Assembly: GCA_049840595.1 (NCBI GenBank)
Contig: JASGKO010000039.1
Span: forward strand, 1-64,000
Source: JASGKO01 sp049840595
GTDB taxonomy: Bacteria > Verrucomicrobiota > Verrucomicrobiia > Chthoniobacterales > Chthoniobacteraceae
DNA: 64,000 bases
Direction: 5' to 3'
Of this stretch, positions 26,601 through 35,214 are shown piece after piece (positions within the stretch are counted from its first letter, which is position 1; every line of letters begins with the position of its first letter). The position numbers and the translations under genes are program-made. The notes beneath the pieces are model-generated. The model ran no database searches. It was not told the origin of the DNA and saw only the letters and a program-made list of their open reading frames with translations.

Positions 26601-29020
26601 TGGCCGGGACGAAGGCGAAGCTGGATCAATTGACGCCCGAGCGCGATTCGCTGCAGCAGGAACTGGCGCAAGCGAAGGACCAGCTCGCCGCGTTGACGAC
26701 CGAGCTGGAAGCGGCACGTCATCAGCACGAGGCCGGGTTGACCGCCGTCGGCGAGACCGGGGCGAAACTGGTCGAAGCGATGAACCGCAGCGAGGCGCTG
26801 GGGCGCGATCTCGAAGCCGCGAACGCGCGTCAGCAAGAATTGCAGAGCCAGCTTGGCGCCGAGCAGCAGCGCGCGAATCAAGCTGCGGAAAATCTTTCCG
26901 CCGTGATGCGCGAGAAGGAGGATTTGATGGCGAAGCTCGCCGAGAGCAGCCAGCAACTGGCCGGCGAAAAAGAAAGCGTCGCGGCGCTTCAGCAGCAGTT
27001 CGAAACTTTCAAGCAAGGGGCCGGCGAGGCCGAGCAGCTGCGTGGTAATTTGCAGAGCCAGCTCGCCGAGCAGCAGCGCACGATGGATTCCCTCGCGCAG
27101 GAGAAGCAGGCGGCCGAGGTACAGGTCCAGGAAATCCGCGCCCGCATCGAGGAGGCGGAGAAGGAACTCGTGGCCACCAGCCGCCAGCGCGATCTCACAC
27201 AGAAGTCGGTGACCGAGCTTTCCGCCAGGCTGGCCGAAGCGCAAAACGAAGTGGAAAATCTGAGGGCCGAGCGCGATTCCAGCGGCAACGAGCTGACTGC
27301 GCGCCTGGAGCAGACGAACCGCGATTTGACCGAGGCACGCCAGACGGCTTCCACCCACGAGCAGAAAATCCAGGAGCTCGAAGGCACGATTAACAGCTTG
27401 CGCACCGAAGCGGTGGCCACGGCGGAAGCCAATACCCGCCATGCGAGCAGCGCCGCGGAAGTCACCGGCAGGCTCGATGAAGCCGTGCGCGAGCGCGAAT
27501 CGCTTGCCACCAGGCTGGCCGAGCTGGAGCAGCGCGCGACCGGCCTGCAAGCCGAGCGCGAAGGCAGCGAGCAGAAGTGCCAGACGCTTTCCGGGCAGAT
27601 CACCGAAATTCAGAGCCAGTTGGACATCGTGCGCGCCGAGCGCGAGACGCTTGCACAGGAGAAAGCCACGCTGGCCGAGCAGAAGCAGTCGCTCGACCAG
27701 GAACTGGCCGCCCGTGCTTCCAAGCTGGAAGCGATCAGCGCCAGCAGTGCCGAGGGGGCGGACCGCGAACAGACGCTGGTCGAGGAAGTGCGCTCGCTCC
27801 AGCAGCAGCTCGAAACCATTACGCAGGAAAAGACCAGCCACGCCGAGCGCAGTTCGCAGGAACTGCGAGAGGTGCAGGCCCGGCTGGAGCTTCTCGAAAA
27901 GGAACGCGAAACGTGGGCCTCGGAGAAAGCCGCGCTCGAAGCCGAGCTGCTGGCCCGTCCGGTGCCTGCCCTGCCGGTGGTGGCCGAGTTGCCCAAGCCG
28001 CCGGAACTGCCCAAAAACGGCGACAAGCCGAAGGATCCGATCAAAGAGCCGGCTCCCAATCCGGTGCTCGGCGCCGCGCCGCGCCTTACCTCCTGGTTGC
28101 TACGGGGAAATCGCGGTCGCACGTCCGAGGGCGGACCGGAAGCCGCGCCGGTTCCTTCACACTACGATTCCGCCCAGCCCGCCAGCCGGCCGGTGGTTTC
28201 CACGCCCAGCGTGGAGGAGTCCGCCGCGCAGTGGACCAACGAAGCCGATACCGCCGTGGCGGTCGCCGAGGAAGAGGATGAACCCTCGATTCCCGGGCCA
28301 CAGTTTGCCTACGAGACCGTCCGCGAAGTGTTAAACGACGCGCCCCGCGCCGTGATGACGATGCGGAACAGCCTGCAATATTTCATCCGCCATCCACGTG
28401 ATCTGAAGCTGCTGGATCAACTGCTGGGCCACGTGAAGACGCTGTCCAAGCGCGCGACCGCCATTGAGGATCACCCGGTGCACCGCCTGAGCACGAACAT
28501 CGAACGACTGATCGGCGAGCTCATCGAACTGCCGGAGCTGATCAACAAGTCCACCCTGCGCACGCTCAGCCAGTCGCTCGACTTCCTCGCCAACATGCTG
28601 GAGGAAAAGAACCTCTGCCGCATGAACGCGCTGCCCGTGCCGAAGGTTTTGAATGTGGACGACGACGACGAGATGTTGCGCCAGGTGGCCGCCTCGCTCC
28701 AAGCCTCGAAGCTCAATACCCGCTCGGCGAACAGCGCGGTGCTTGCGCTCGCCACGATGCAGAAGATCCGCTTCGACCTGATCACGCTCGACGTGAACAT
28801 GCCTGGCATGAACGGTCTGGAAATGTGCGCCAAGCTGCGCGGGTTGAAGAACAGCCAGCGCGTGCCGATCATCTTCGTCACTGCCGCCGCGACCGCGCAG
28901 AACCGCGCGCAATCCTTGTTGCTGGGCGGCAACGACCTGATCGCCAAGCCATTCGTCCACTCGGAACTTGCGGTGAAATCGCTGATGTGGATTTACAAAG
29001 GGCAGCTCGATCTGCTGTAG
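23606..29020 (+). CDS. FHA-coiled coil-receiver giant protein (two internal frame breaks)
   Basis: About 1805 residues. FHA domain (1-90: GRFQGNTIQIKDASVSGQH, phosphothreonine-binding type), a very long Gln/Glu/Ala-rich coiled coil (about 130-1450), a P-rich linker, a helical bundle (about 1590-1690) and a canonical receiver domain (DDDD at start, phospho-acceptor in LITLDVNMPGMNG, FVTAAAT, IAKPFVHSE). The missing base near 23843-23848 and the extra base near 24053-24059 displace about 70 codons; the correct frame between them reads VRFGTVDCYLEAEGQ. Probably a cytoplasmic scaffold linking phosphothreonine signalling to two-component output. Paralogue follows. Confidence 0.82.
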   Translation: MPKLTIKLPGVGEIAHDLVGNLISVGRFQGNTIQIKDASVSGQHAQLQAIPNGFRIKDLESTNKTFVNGVAVKSWKFADPPKCGLARWTAIWRRRAKPSPPRSPPLHQPTMPPGNRSSRCSWRGMRCIATIRSSSSNATRRRKPSMSSTEKVSQLESDLKKAIENPGKAELEKKISEAIVQLETLKKERDTAKQDAEARNLLLVETKKKLDDLEKQQAEQESTGGEAQARLLETEERLKGLGAERDALQKKHDALEKQFAEQKAHQESTAGTAAKDAHELEELRQRIEALADRETAARQHSSELNAQLQRARTQAEEFKKQQDEAAKSAGELQQKLSEAEKRIESLQLEQASAKNDDKASSVRIEELRKSLETLREERDKAIKAGEDLTRLLTEKQGENADLRAREATAQDAHRFSLEQVEAAREQAHRLEAEMAEARKATAESSQKAAGMAAELATTQATLEKLAAETKAFEEARAALVTEKEQTTKALEETAAKLRAAQAGLDAFQGERATFEEQKTQLSQRCDSLADELKTLTAEHDNLQQKHQTAEAQAAQMQTELAAWQEKSASTQQATEARLCEVQDQLQVATQTHLAQQESLAQQLQQLTAERDTLTQKQADLQSGAEQVQAELAGLRMQLDTTQGEAQGRIQSLEQELQAARSECDELQQKQATLGSESERVQGELTTLQGRLEAAQSDAQAKISELETQLQNARQEHESQGDELSKQLSVLTAERNELQSRHTSASAEAEKTAMELTALRSQLEATQGDAQSKVQELEQQLHSAQQAQVTQQETLSQQLSTLTSERDELQSRHSHLQAETERVQGELTALRAQLETAQGDAQGRIQNFEQQLQAVAQERDAAQSTVADLTAKLETHTQTQAELQTRLDTTGTELKEKVAEREKMLVAAEENLAELQKKFDSLSREHVEARKFFQDASAKLSEGEQQATALIAERDAIRKEGEQRAEILQSRVAELTELLSQERQQREEAGQSLARLDQELAGTKAKLDQLTPERDSLQQELAQAKDQLAALTTELEAARHQHEAGLTAVGETGAKLVEAMNRSEALGRDLEAANARQQELQSQLGAEQQRANQAAENLSAVMREKEDLMAKLAESSQQLAGEKESVAALQQQFETFKQGAGEAEQLRGNLQSQLAEQQRTMDSLAQEKQAAEVQVQEIRARIEEAEKELVATSRQRDLTQKSVTELSARLAEAQNEVENLRAERDSSGNELTARLEQTNRDLTEARQTASTHEQKIQELEGTINSLRTEAVATAEANTRHASSAAEVTGRLDEAVRERESLATRLAELEQRATGLQAEREGSEQKCQTLSGQITEIQSQLDIVRAERETLAQEKATLAEQKQSLDQELAARASKLEAISASSAEGADREQTLVEEVRSLQQQLETITQEKTSHAERSSQELREVQARLELLEKERETWASEKAALEAELLARPVPALPVVAELPKPPELPKNGDKPKDPIKEPAPNPVLGAAPRLTSWLLRGNRGRTSEGGPEAAPVPSHYDSAQPASRPVVSTPSVEESAAQWTNEADTAVAVAEEEDEPSIPGPQFAYETVREVLNDAPRAVMTMRNSLQYFIRHPRDLKLLDQLLGHVKTLSKRATAIEDHPVHRLSTNIERLIGELIELPELINKSTLRTLSQSLDFLANMLEEKNLCRMNALPVPKVLNVDDDDEMLRQVAASLQASKLNTRSANSAVLALATMQKIRFDLITLDVNMPGMNGLEMCAKLRGLKNSQRVPIIFVTAAATAQNRAQSLLLGGNDLIAKPFVHSELAVKSLMWIYKGQLDLL

Positions 29021-29140
29021 GAAAATTGAAAGATGGATTGTGGGGAAAGGGCGGTCTTTTGATAAAAATCCCATCACCCGCTGGGATAGGTGTTGAAAAG
29101 AACAGGGAGCGAATTACATTCCGCTACTTTTTTACCCCAG

Positions 29141-30991
29141 ATGTCCAAATTGATCATTCAGATGCCGAATGGTGAGCAGCTCGCGTATGAATTGACCGAG
29201 CCTCTCATCACAATCGGTCGTCACGAGAGCAACCTGATTACGATCGCCGATTCGTCGGTGTCGTCGCAGCATGCGAGCCTCACCCGGGTGGGCTCGCATT
29301 ACCGGCTGAAGGATTTGGGCTCGACCAACAAGACGTGGATCAATGGCGTGGCGGTTGGCGAGGTGTTGCTGGATGGCAACTATGCGGTTCGCTTCGGATT
29401 GATCGAAACGGTTTACGAAGAAGTGGCGACGGTGGAACTGAATGTGGAGGAGGTGCAGCAACAAATCGATTCCCTCGCTGCGGAGCGAAATGCGGCTTTG
29501 AGCGAGGTGACCGGTTTGCAGGAAAAGCTTCTGGAAGCGCAGCAAAAGGTGGCCGATCTCATGGCGCGGCAGCAAGCCGCGCAGGAGCAGGAAGCGAAGC
29601 TGGCGCAGAAAGAAACCGAGCTGGCCGCTGCACTGGAGCGGGCAGCGGAGGTCGGAAAGCTGAAAACCAGCCTCGACGCCAGCCTCGACGAGGCGACCAA
29701 AAAAGCGGCGGAAATAGAGGGCCTGAAGGCACAGGTGGAAGCGCTGCAGCAGACGAAAGCGGAGACGGAGAAAAAGCTGGAAACCCTCGAAGCCAAAAGC
29801 CGGCAGCAGGAGTCGGAGCTCGCGAGCGCCCAATCCCAGCAGGAAAAAACGGCGAAGGAAATGGCCGAGGCGGCGAAGCGCGAAAAGGAATTGAACGAAA
29901 CCGTCGCCTCCCAGCGCGAGTCGATTGGAGCCCTGAAATTCGAAGGGGAATCTCTCAAAGCCGACCGGGACAAGTGGTCGGTAAAATCCGGCCAGCAGCA
30001 CGCGGAGATGGAAGTGCTGCGCGGGAAAGTGACCACGCTCCAGTCGCTGGTCAATGAATTGAAGAACGGTCACGGCGCGGCGGCTCCACGCGGCCAGGAA
30101 CTGGTGGTCTCCAAGCGCGACAGCCAGCCCGTGTCGCAGCCACCGGCCCTTGCCCCTTCGCAGTTGCTGGACCCGCAGGTGATTTTCTCGCCCACGCCCA
30201 CACGGCCTTCCGTGGCCACCGCGTCGGCCCCCGTCACTGCCGCCACCGCCGAGCCGAAGCCGGCGGCCAAGGCGCTCCCGCCACCGCCCGCAGGTATGTT
30301 GAAGGCCGCGGGCCCGCATACGGCGAGTATCTCCAAGATGAAGGCGCTGCTGCAGCGGTTGATTCAGAATCCGTCCGAAAGCAGCTCGCTCCAGTCGATG
30401 GCGGCGGAGTTGCACAGCATTGCCTCCTGGGCCACCGGGGCGGGCAGTCCCTCTGCCGTGAAACTGGCCGAGGTGCTCGGGCAGTTGCTGGGCAGCTTTT
30501 CCGATGCGCCGGAGCGGATGACGCCCTCGGCGCTCCGCACCGTGAGCCAGTCACTCGATACGATGACCTCGCTGCTCAGCGCGCCGCAGCCCAAGCGCAC
30601 TGCCGTCCTGCACGAAGCCCACGTAATGGTGGTGGACCCGGAGGCAGTTGGACGCGAGGAAATCGCGAATACGCTCCGCGGGATCGGGTTGAATTGCGAT
30701 TGTCTCGGCACCGCCGCCGAGGCGCTGGCGCATTGCGAGAAGGAGGCGACGGACCTCTTGATCGTGGAAATGAATTTGCCCGATACCTCGGTGCAGGATT
30801 TCTGCAAACAGGTGCGGGCGACAAAGAATTGTGATCACGCGCCGTTGCTGCTCTTTACCCGCTCCCTGGCGATTGAGAACCGCACGCAATTCATTTCGGC
30901 CGGAGCCAGCGACTTCCTGGCCAAGCCGATCCAGCCGGCGGAACTGGCGGTCCGCAGCTTGAACTGGATCTTGCGCAGTCGGCTGGCGTGA
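29141..30991 (+). CDS. FHA-coiled coil-pseudoreceiver protein
   Basis: 616 residues, a smaller copy of the preceding protein: FHA domain (ITIGRHESNLITIADSSVSS, LKDLGSTNKTWINGV), coiled coil (about 100-320), A/P linker, helical bundle with ELHSIASWATGAG, then a receiver-like domain. In the receiver the expected phospho-acceptor Asp is Glu (LLIVEMNLPD), while VVDPEA, LLFTR and LAKPI keep the other positions, so it cannot be phosphorylated in the usual way. ATG 29141 chosen by homology to the paralogue start. About 120 bases separate the two genes. Confidence 0.82.
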   Translation: MSKLIIQMPNGEQLAYELTEPLITIGRHESNLITIADSSVSSQHASLTRVGSHYRLKDLGSTNKTWINGVAVGEVLLDGNYAVRFGLIETVYEEVATVELNVEEVQQQIDSLAAERNAALSEVTGLQEKLLEAQQKVADLMARQQAAQEQEAKLAQKETELAAALERAAEVGKLKTSLDASLDEATKKAAEIEGLKAQVEALQQTKAETEKKLETLEAKSRQQESELASAQSQQEKTAKEMAEAAKREKELNETVASQRESIGALKFEGESLKADRDKWSVKSGQQHAEMEVLRGKVTTLQSLVNELKNGHGAAAPRGQELVVSKRDSQPVSQPPALAPSQLLDPQVIFSPTPTRPSVATASAPVTAATAEPKPAAKALPPPPAGMLKAAGPHTASISKMKALLQRLIQNPSESSSLQSMAAELHSIASWATGAGSPSAVKLAEVLGQLLGSFSDAPERMTPSALRTVSQSLDTMTSLLSAPQPKRTAVLHEAHVMVVDPEAVGREEIANTLRGIGLNCDCLGTAAEALAHCEKEATDLLIVEMNLPDTSVQDFCKQVRATKNCDHAPLLLFTRSLAIENRTQFISAGASDFLAKPIQPAELAVRSLNWILRSRLA

Positions 30992-31036
30992 GGAGCCACG
31001 CCTGGAGAAAGAGGCGACCTGTCGCCGCTTCCGCCG
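30990..31036. repeat. Dispersed hairpin repeat, GCGGCGAC family, copy 3 (degenerate)
   Basis: GGAGAAAGAGGCGACCTGTC then GCCGCTTCCGCC; retains the GGCGAC-CT-GTCGCC palindrome. Confidence 0.65.
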
Positions 31037-31049
31037 CGGTTTATTCGAC

Positions 31050-31850
31050 TTAGTGTCCGACGTGCCAGAGGCGCAGGCCGCCGTTGATGACGTCGCTGTT
31101 TTCGCCGAGGCGGGCACCGTCGGGGATGGCTTTCAATTTCTTGGCATTGCCGCCGCCGATCACGATCTGGTCGGTGAGGAACGCCTTGCGCAGGTAGGCG
31201 ACGTGCTCGTGGACGGAGGCTTCCCAGCGCTTGCGGCCGAGGGCCTTGAGGCCGCGCTTGCCGAGCCGGTCTTCGAGGGTGCTGCCGCGGGCGATGCGCA
31301 GTTCGCTCAGCTCCAGCGGCAGGACATGGCTGTCGAGCAGCATGGCGGAGCCGAGCCCGGTGCCGAGCCCGAGGAACAGCACGATGCCGGGTTCCGTCGC
31401 GGCCATGGCCTGCAACGCGGCATCGTTGATCACGCGGACCGGTTTTTTGAAAGCCTTCGTAAAATCAAAGCCGAGCCAGCCCTTGCCCAGATTTTTCGGT
31501 GCGCGAATGAGCTGCTCGTTTTTTACCGGGGCGGGCACGCCGATCGTGATCGCTTCGTAGCCCCACTTCGCGGTGAGTTTCTTCGTTTGCTCGATCACGG
31601 TTTCCGGCGTGAGGTCGGGGCCGGAGATGAATTTATCCTTCACCGGTTCCTGGCCCGCCGGAGCATCCTTTTCCGCGAGCCAGAGCTTCACATTGGTGCC
31701 TCCCACGTCGATGACGAGAACCTTGGAGGGGCGGAACGGAGTCGAGGGCGAAGATTTGGCGCTTTTTTTCACTTCGCTTGCATGCGCCAGCGGATTTCTT
31801 TTGGCAATCGCAAAAATTTCAGCACAATCGCCGGAAACTTGTTTTACCAT
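31050..31850 (-). CDS. ROK-family sugar kinase, possible polyphosphate glucokinase
   Basis: 266 residues; the ATP/phosphate loop VLVIDVGGTNVKL begins near residue 44, and VINDAALQAMA and FLGLGTGLGSAML follow. ROK kinases phosphorylate hexoses. Closeness to ppk1 (about 500 bases downstream, same strand) hints at polyphosphate use, but the sequence does not prove the phosphate donor. The ATG at 31850 lies only five bases from the divergent lipoprotein start and gives a basic 43-residue head, so translation may really begin further in. Confidence 0.78.
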   Translation of the reverse strand: MVKQVSGDCAEIFAIAKRNPLAHASEVKKSAKSSPSTPFRPSKVLVIDVGGTNVKLWLAEKDAPAGQEPVKDKFISGPDLTPETVIEQTKKLTAKWGYEAITIGVPAPVKNEQLIRAPKNLGKGWLGFDFTKAFKKPVRVINDAALQAMAATEPGIVLFLGLGTGLGSAMLLDSHVLPLELSELRIARGSTLEDRLGKRGLKALGRKRWEASVHEHVAYLRKAFLTDQIVIGGGNAKKLKAIPDGARLGENSDVINGGLRLWHVGH

Positions 31851-31855
31851 CTCCT

Positions 31856-32050
31856 ATGTTCCTCACCCGAATCACTACCCTAGTTCTTGCTTGCGTAGCC
31901 CTCGTTGCATTTTCCGGCTGTCTTACCCATAACCGGGTGCTCTACCAGCCGAAGCCCTTCAAGCGTGCGACCGTCCCGGCGAGCGCCACCGAGGTGCCGG
32001 CTACCGCGCCGGAAAATGCCGCGCCCGCTGGCACGGACATGCCTCACTAA
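31856..32050 (+). CDS. Small lipoprotein
   Basis: 64 residues; signal peptide MFLTRITTLVLACVALV with lipobox AFSGC, mature part polar and Ala/Pro-rich. Likely outer- or inner-membrane anchored. ATG 31856 chosen because it gives the signal peptide. Convergent with the DUF167 gene, whose stop is three bases away. Confidence 0.7.
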   Translation: MFLTRITTLVLACVALVAFSGCLTHNRVLYQPKPFKRATVPASATEVPATAPENAAPAGTDMPH

Positions 32051-32052
32051 AG

Positions 32053-32358
32053 TCACGCCTGTCTTAGGTTGAGCAGTGGCGGCGGTGGCTGGACCAGCGT
32101 CGCCAGTTTTTCGCGCAGTATCTTTTCATCCAGGGATTGCACGCGGATCGTTTTTGATTTCGCGTGCGCTCCGTGGGTGATTTCCAGATCCCCCGGCTTT
32201 ACTCCGAGCGTTTCCGCGAGGAACTCGAGCAACTCCCGATTCGCTTTTCCATCCACCGCCGGGGCGTGGACTTTCACTTTCAACCGGTCGCCGAGCCAGC
32301 CCACGATTTCGTTGCGGCGGGCGTTGGCGGTGATCTGGAGCGACAGGGTCGCGGGCAT
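32053..32358 (-). CDS. yggU: DUF167 (YggU) family protein
   Basis: 101 residues, alpha/beta fold. Family features: LQITANARRNEIVGW at the N-terminus, VHAPAVDGKANRELLEFLAE, and ITHGAHAKSKTIRV. Function of the family is unknown. Its ATG overlaps the polyphosphate kinase stop (ATGA), so the two are translationally coupled. Confidence 0.9.
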   Translation of the reverse strand: MPATLSLQITANARRNEIVGWLGDRLKVKVHAPAVDGKANRELLEFLAETLGVKPGDLEITHGAHAKSKTIRVQSLDEKILREKLATLVQPPPPLLNLRQA

Positions 32359-34540
32359 CAGCCTTTGGAAGCAGCCGGGGCTTTCTTCGCGGGCTCCGGT
32401 TTTTCCACGGGAGTCAGCCGGTTCGCCGAGCCGGATTTGTTCGCATCGATTTGGATGCGTTCGCGGGCGCGGTTGCGGAAGAATAACTGGGCTTGCGAGG
32501 GCGTCTCGCCCTTCTTCGGCTTGAGCCGCACGTAGGAGCCATCGGCCTGCAGTTCACGGGCCTTTACCCGGTCGTTCAAAAAGGCGGGCAGGATTTCCCC
32601 GATCAACTCCTTGCGCAGATCGTCGCTGAGGATGGGGAAGGAGACTTCGACGCGGCGGTAAAAGTTGCGTGGCATCCAGTCGGAACTGCCGAGATAGACC
32701 TCGGGGTCGCCATCGTTGGCAAAATAGAAAATGCGGCTGTGCTCGAGGAAGCGACCGACGATGCTGATGACGCGAATGTTTTCGCTGACGCCAGGCAGCC
32801 CGGGGCGCAGGCAGCAGATGCCGCGGACGATCAGATCGATCTTTACGCCAGCCGTCGAGGCCTCGTAGAGCGCCTCGATGACGCTCTCATCGACGAGCGA
32901 GTTGAGCTTCGCGATGATGCGGCCCGGCTTGTTGTCCAGCGCGTGATCGCGCTCGCGGCGGATCTTTTCGAGGAAGCGGCGGGAGAGATCGAAGGGCGAG
33001 ACGAGCAGGCGCTTGAAGCCCGGGTACTCGGTGAGGCCGGTGAGGGTGTTAAAGAGCGTGGCCACTTCCTGCGTGATCTCGGGATTCGCCGTGAGCAGGC
33101 TGAGGTCGGTGTAAAGCCGGGCCGTGCGCGGGTGGTAATTGCCGGTGCCGAGGTGCACATAGTGGCGGATGCGGTCGTCATCACGGCGGACGATGAGCAT
33201 CATCTTGCAATGGGTCTTGAGCCCGACCACGCCGTAGAGCACGTGCACGCCGGCCTCCTCGAGCTTGCGAGCCCACTGGATGTTGTTCGCCTCGTCGAAG
33301 CGGGCCTTCAATTCCACGATCGCCGTGACCTGCTTGCCGCGGAGCGCAGCCGCCATGAGCGCGGCCACGAGCGGGGAGTCGCCGCTCGTGCGGTAAAGGG
33401 TCATCTTGATCGCAAGGACCTGCGGATCGCTGGCGGCATCCTCGATGAGCTCGACGATGCTGTCGAAAGTCTCGTAGGGATGGTGCAGCATCACGTCGTG
33501 GCGGCGGATCATGTCCCACACATCGGCATTCGGCGGCAGGTCGGGATCGTAGGCGGGTGAGAATGGGCGGTCCTTCAGGCGCGCAAAGGCTTCGTTGCCG
33601 ATGAGCGCGGAGAGATGCGTCATGCTGATCGGGCCATCCATCAGGTAGAGATCGGCCGCGGTGAGCTTGAAGCGATCGAGGAGGAGCTGCTGGATTTCCT
33701 GCGAGCTTTCCTTCTCCATTTCCAGGCGCACGGCGTTGCCGCGATTGGAACGGCGGAGCTCCTGCTCCAGCGTGCGCAGGAGGTTCTCGGCTTCTTCCTC
33801 GTCGATGTAGAGATCGCTGTTGCGGGTGACGCGGAAGGCATGCACCTCCTCCAGCGTGAGGCCGGGGAAGAGCATGGAAAGGTGATGCTTGATGAGCGAA
33901 CTGAGCTGGATGGTACTTGAACGGCTCGGTCTCGCCTGCCCCACGCGGGAGGCTGATCAATGGCGAGACCACTCGCGGCACCTGCACGATGGCGTAGTGG
34001 GGCTCCTCCCGATGAGCCCGGCGGGCGCGCACGATCAGGTTGTGGCTCTTGTTGAGGACCTGGGGGAAGGGATGGCTCGAATCCACGGCCAGCGGCGTGA
34101 GCACTGGGAAGACCTCATTTTCAAAATACTGGCGTGCCCATTCCGCATCGGCGGCATTGAGATTGGCCACGTTGAGGATATGGATGTCCTCGGTGGCGAG
34201 GGCGGGTTTGATCTCCTTGTTCCAGAGCTCGTATTGCGTGCCGACCAGTTCCTGCACGCGCGCGCGGATCATGGCGAAAAGCTCGGGCGGGGTGATGCCG
34301 TCCGGGCCGGTATCCGCCGTGCCACTTTCGATGAGCTTGCTTGATACCCGCGACGCGGATTTCAAAAAATTCGTCGAGATTCGAACTGAAGATGCTCAGA
34401 AACTTCACGCGCTCGATGAGCGGCTGGGTGGCATCCTGGGCCTCTTCGAGCACGCGGCGATTGAATTCCAGCCAGCTCAACTCGCGGTTGAGAAAGTTCT
34501 CGGGTGCGTTAAAAACGGATCTCATGCCAGGTGCCACCAT
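32358..34540 (-). CDS. ppk1: Polyphosphate kinase 1 (two frame breaks)
   Basis: About 727 residues once repaired; makes polyphosphate from ATP reversibly. N-terminal ENFLNRELSWLEFNRRVLEEA, catalytic His in YVHLGTGNYHPRTARLYTD, second key His in GRFLEHSRIFYF. Breaks at about 34333-34343 (base lost) and 33908-33915 (base gained) divide it into three reading frames that join at the expected places (FEIRVAGIKQ to KLIESGT; ETEPFKY to IQLSSLI). Start at 34540 or the ATG at 34525. The tail beyond residue 690 is basic and low-complexity. Coupled to DUF167. Confidence 0.92.
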
Positions 34541-34564
34541 AAATCGTGGCTACAACATGAACAA

Positions 34565-34582
34565 ATTGTCGCGTGTGACAAT
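34565..34582. promoter_or_regulatory. Palindromic operator-like site upstream of ppk1
   Basis: ATTGTC-GCGTGT-GACAAT: perfect 6-bp arms with a 6-bp spacer, 25-40 bases upstream of the candidate ppk1 starts. The symmetry and position suit a dimeric regulator. Unproven. Confidence 0.4.
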
Positions 34583-34734
34583 CACGCAACGCACCATGAC
34601 AGGGAAAAATAATTTTCCAAGGCCGGGCAAATGATGGCAGGGCTCGTAAAGATAAGGAGCGAAAAACAAATGGCTCCCGAGCACCCCCGCAGGGCGGAGT
34701 GCCCTGCGTCGCGAGAAAAAGCGGATCGTGAGAA

Positions 34735-35025
34735 TTAAGCGACCGCCTCGGCTTTCGCCGCGTCTTCCTTGGCCAGATTCTTTTCCAGCTCCAGCATGCG
34801 AGCCATGGCCAGCACCACATCGCGGAGACCGGCGGCGGGCACGATGATCGTGTTGCGGTGACCGTTGGCGTCTTCGCTGACCTTGAGGAAGCGACCTCGC
34901 TGGTTTTGCTTCAGGTCGAAGAAGAACACTTTGCGTTCGCTTTCGACACGCTCGGTTGCAAGCATTTCAACAGGGGATTTGATACCACTCCATCCACCTG
35001 ACACCTCGTCCGGATTGTTTCTCAT
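34735..35025 (-). CDS. PUR-family (DUF3276) nucleic-acid-binding protein
   Basis: About 96 residues with the PUR repeat pattern ERKVFFFDLKQNQRGRFLKV and a C-terminal helix (VVLAMARMLELEKNL). Bacterial PUR proteins bind single-stranded DNA or RNA. Start is uncertain: ATG 35025 (MRNNPDEV) and ATG 35040 both fit; longer in-frame sequence upstream looks non-coding. It sits divergently to nothing and is followed by the ppk1 gene on the same strand, with a 194-base gap. Confidence 0.8.
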   Translation of the reverse strand: MRNNPDEVSGGWSGIKSPVEMLATERVESERKVFFFDLKQNQRGRFLKVSEDANGHRNTIIVPAAGLRDVVLAMARMLELEKNLAKEDAAKAEAVA

Positions 35026-35136
35026 GCAGATACTTAACATGGTTGATTGATTTCGCTCAACGGACACTGGTCTGAAAATCGTGTAGGTATTTTTCCTACA
35101 AAAGGCCCATAGGTCGCCCATGGGTCGGGTCGATGG

Positions 35137-35172
35137 AAAAAGCGGCGATTGCAGACGATCTGCAATCGCCGC
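35137..35172 (-). terminator. Rho-independent terminator for the HhH protein gene
   Basis: Perfect 14-bp stem, arms 35142-35155 and 35159-35172, loop of three. Read on the minus strand it is followed by five Ts (complement of 35137-35141), just past the stop at 35215. Confidence 0.88.
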
Positions 35173-35214
35173 CGGATGAATTTTACAGAGAAAATGGCGC
35201 GTGAATTCGACCGG

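Noticed and set aside
24704..27841. Long open frame (about 1045 codons) on the minus strand, opposite the coiled-coil region
   Set aside because: It mirrors the biased codons of the real FHA/coiled-coil gene and has no domain; Leu/Arg/Gly-rich composition is typical of antisense frames in GC-rich coils.
34689..34708. GCAGGGC-GGAGT-GCCCTGC hairpin after the PUR gene as terminator
   Set aside because: No T-tract on either strand; kept only as a possible structure.
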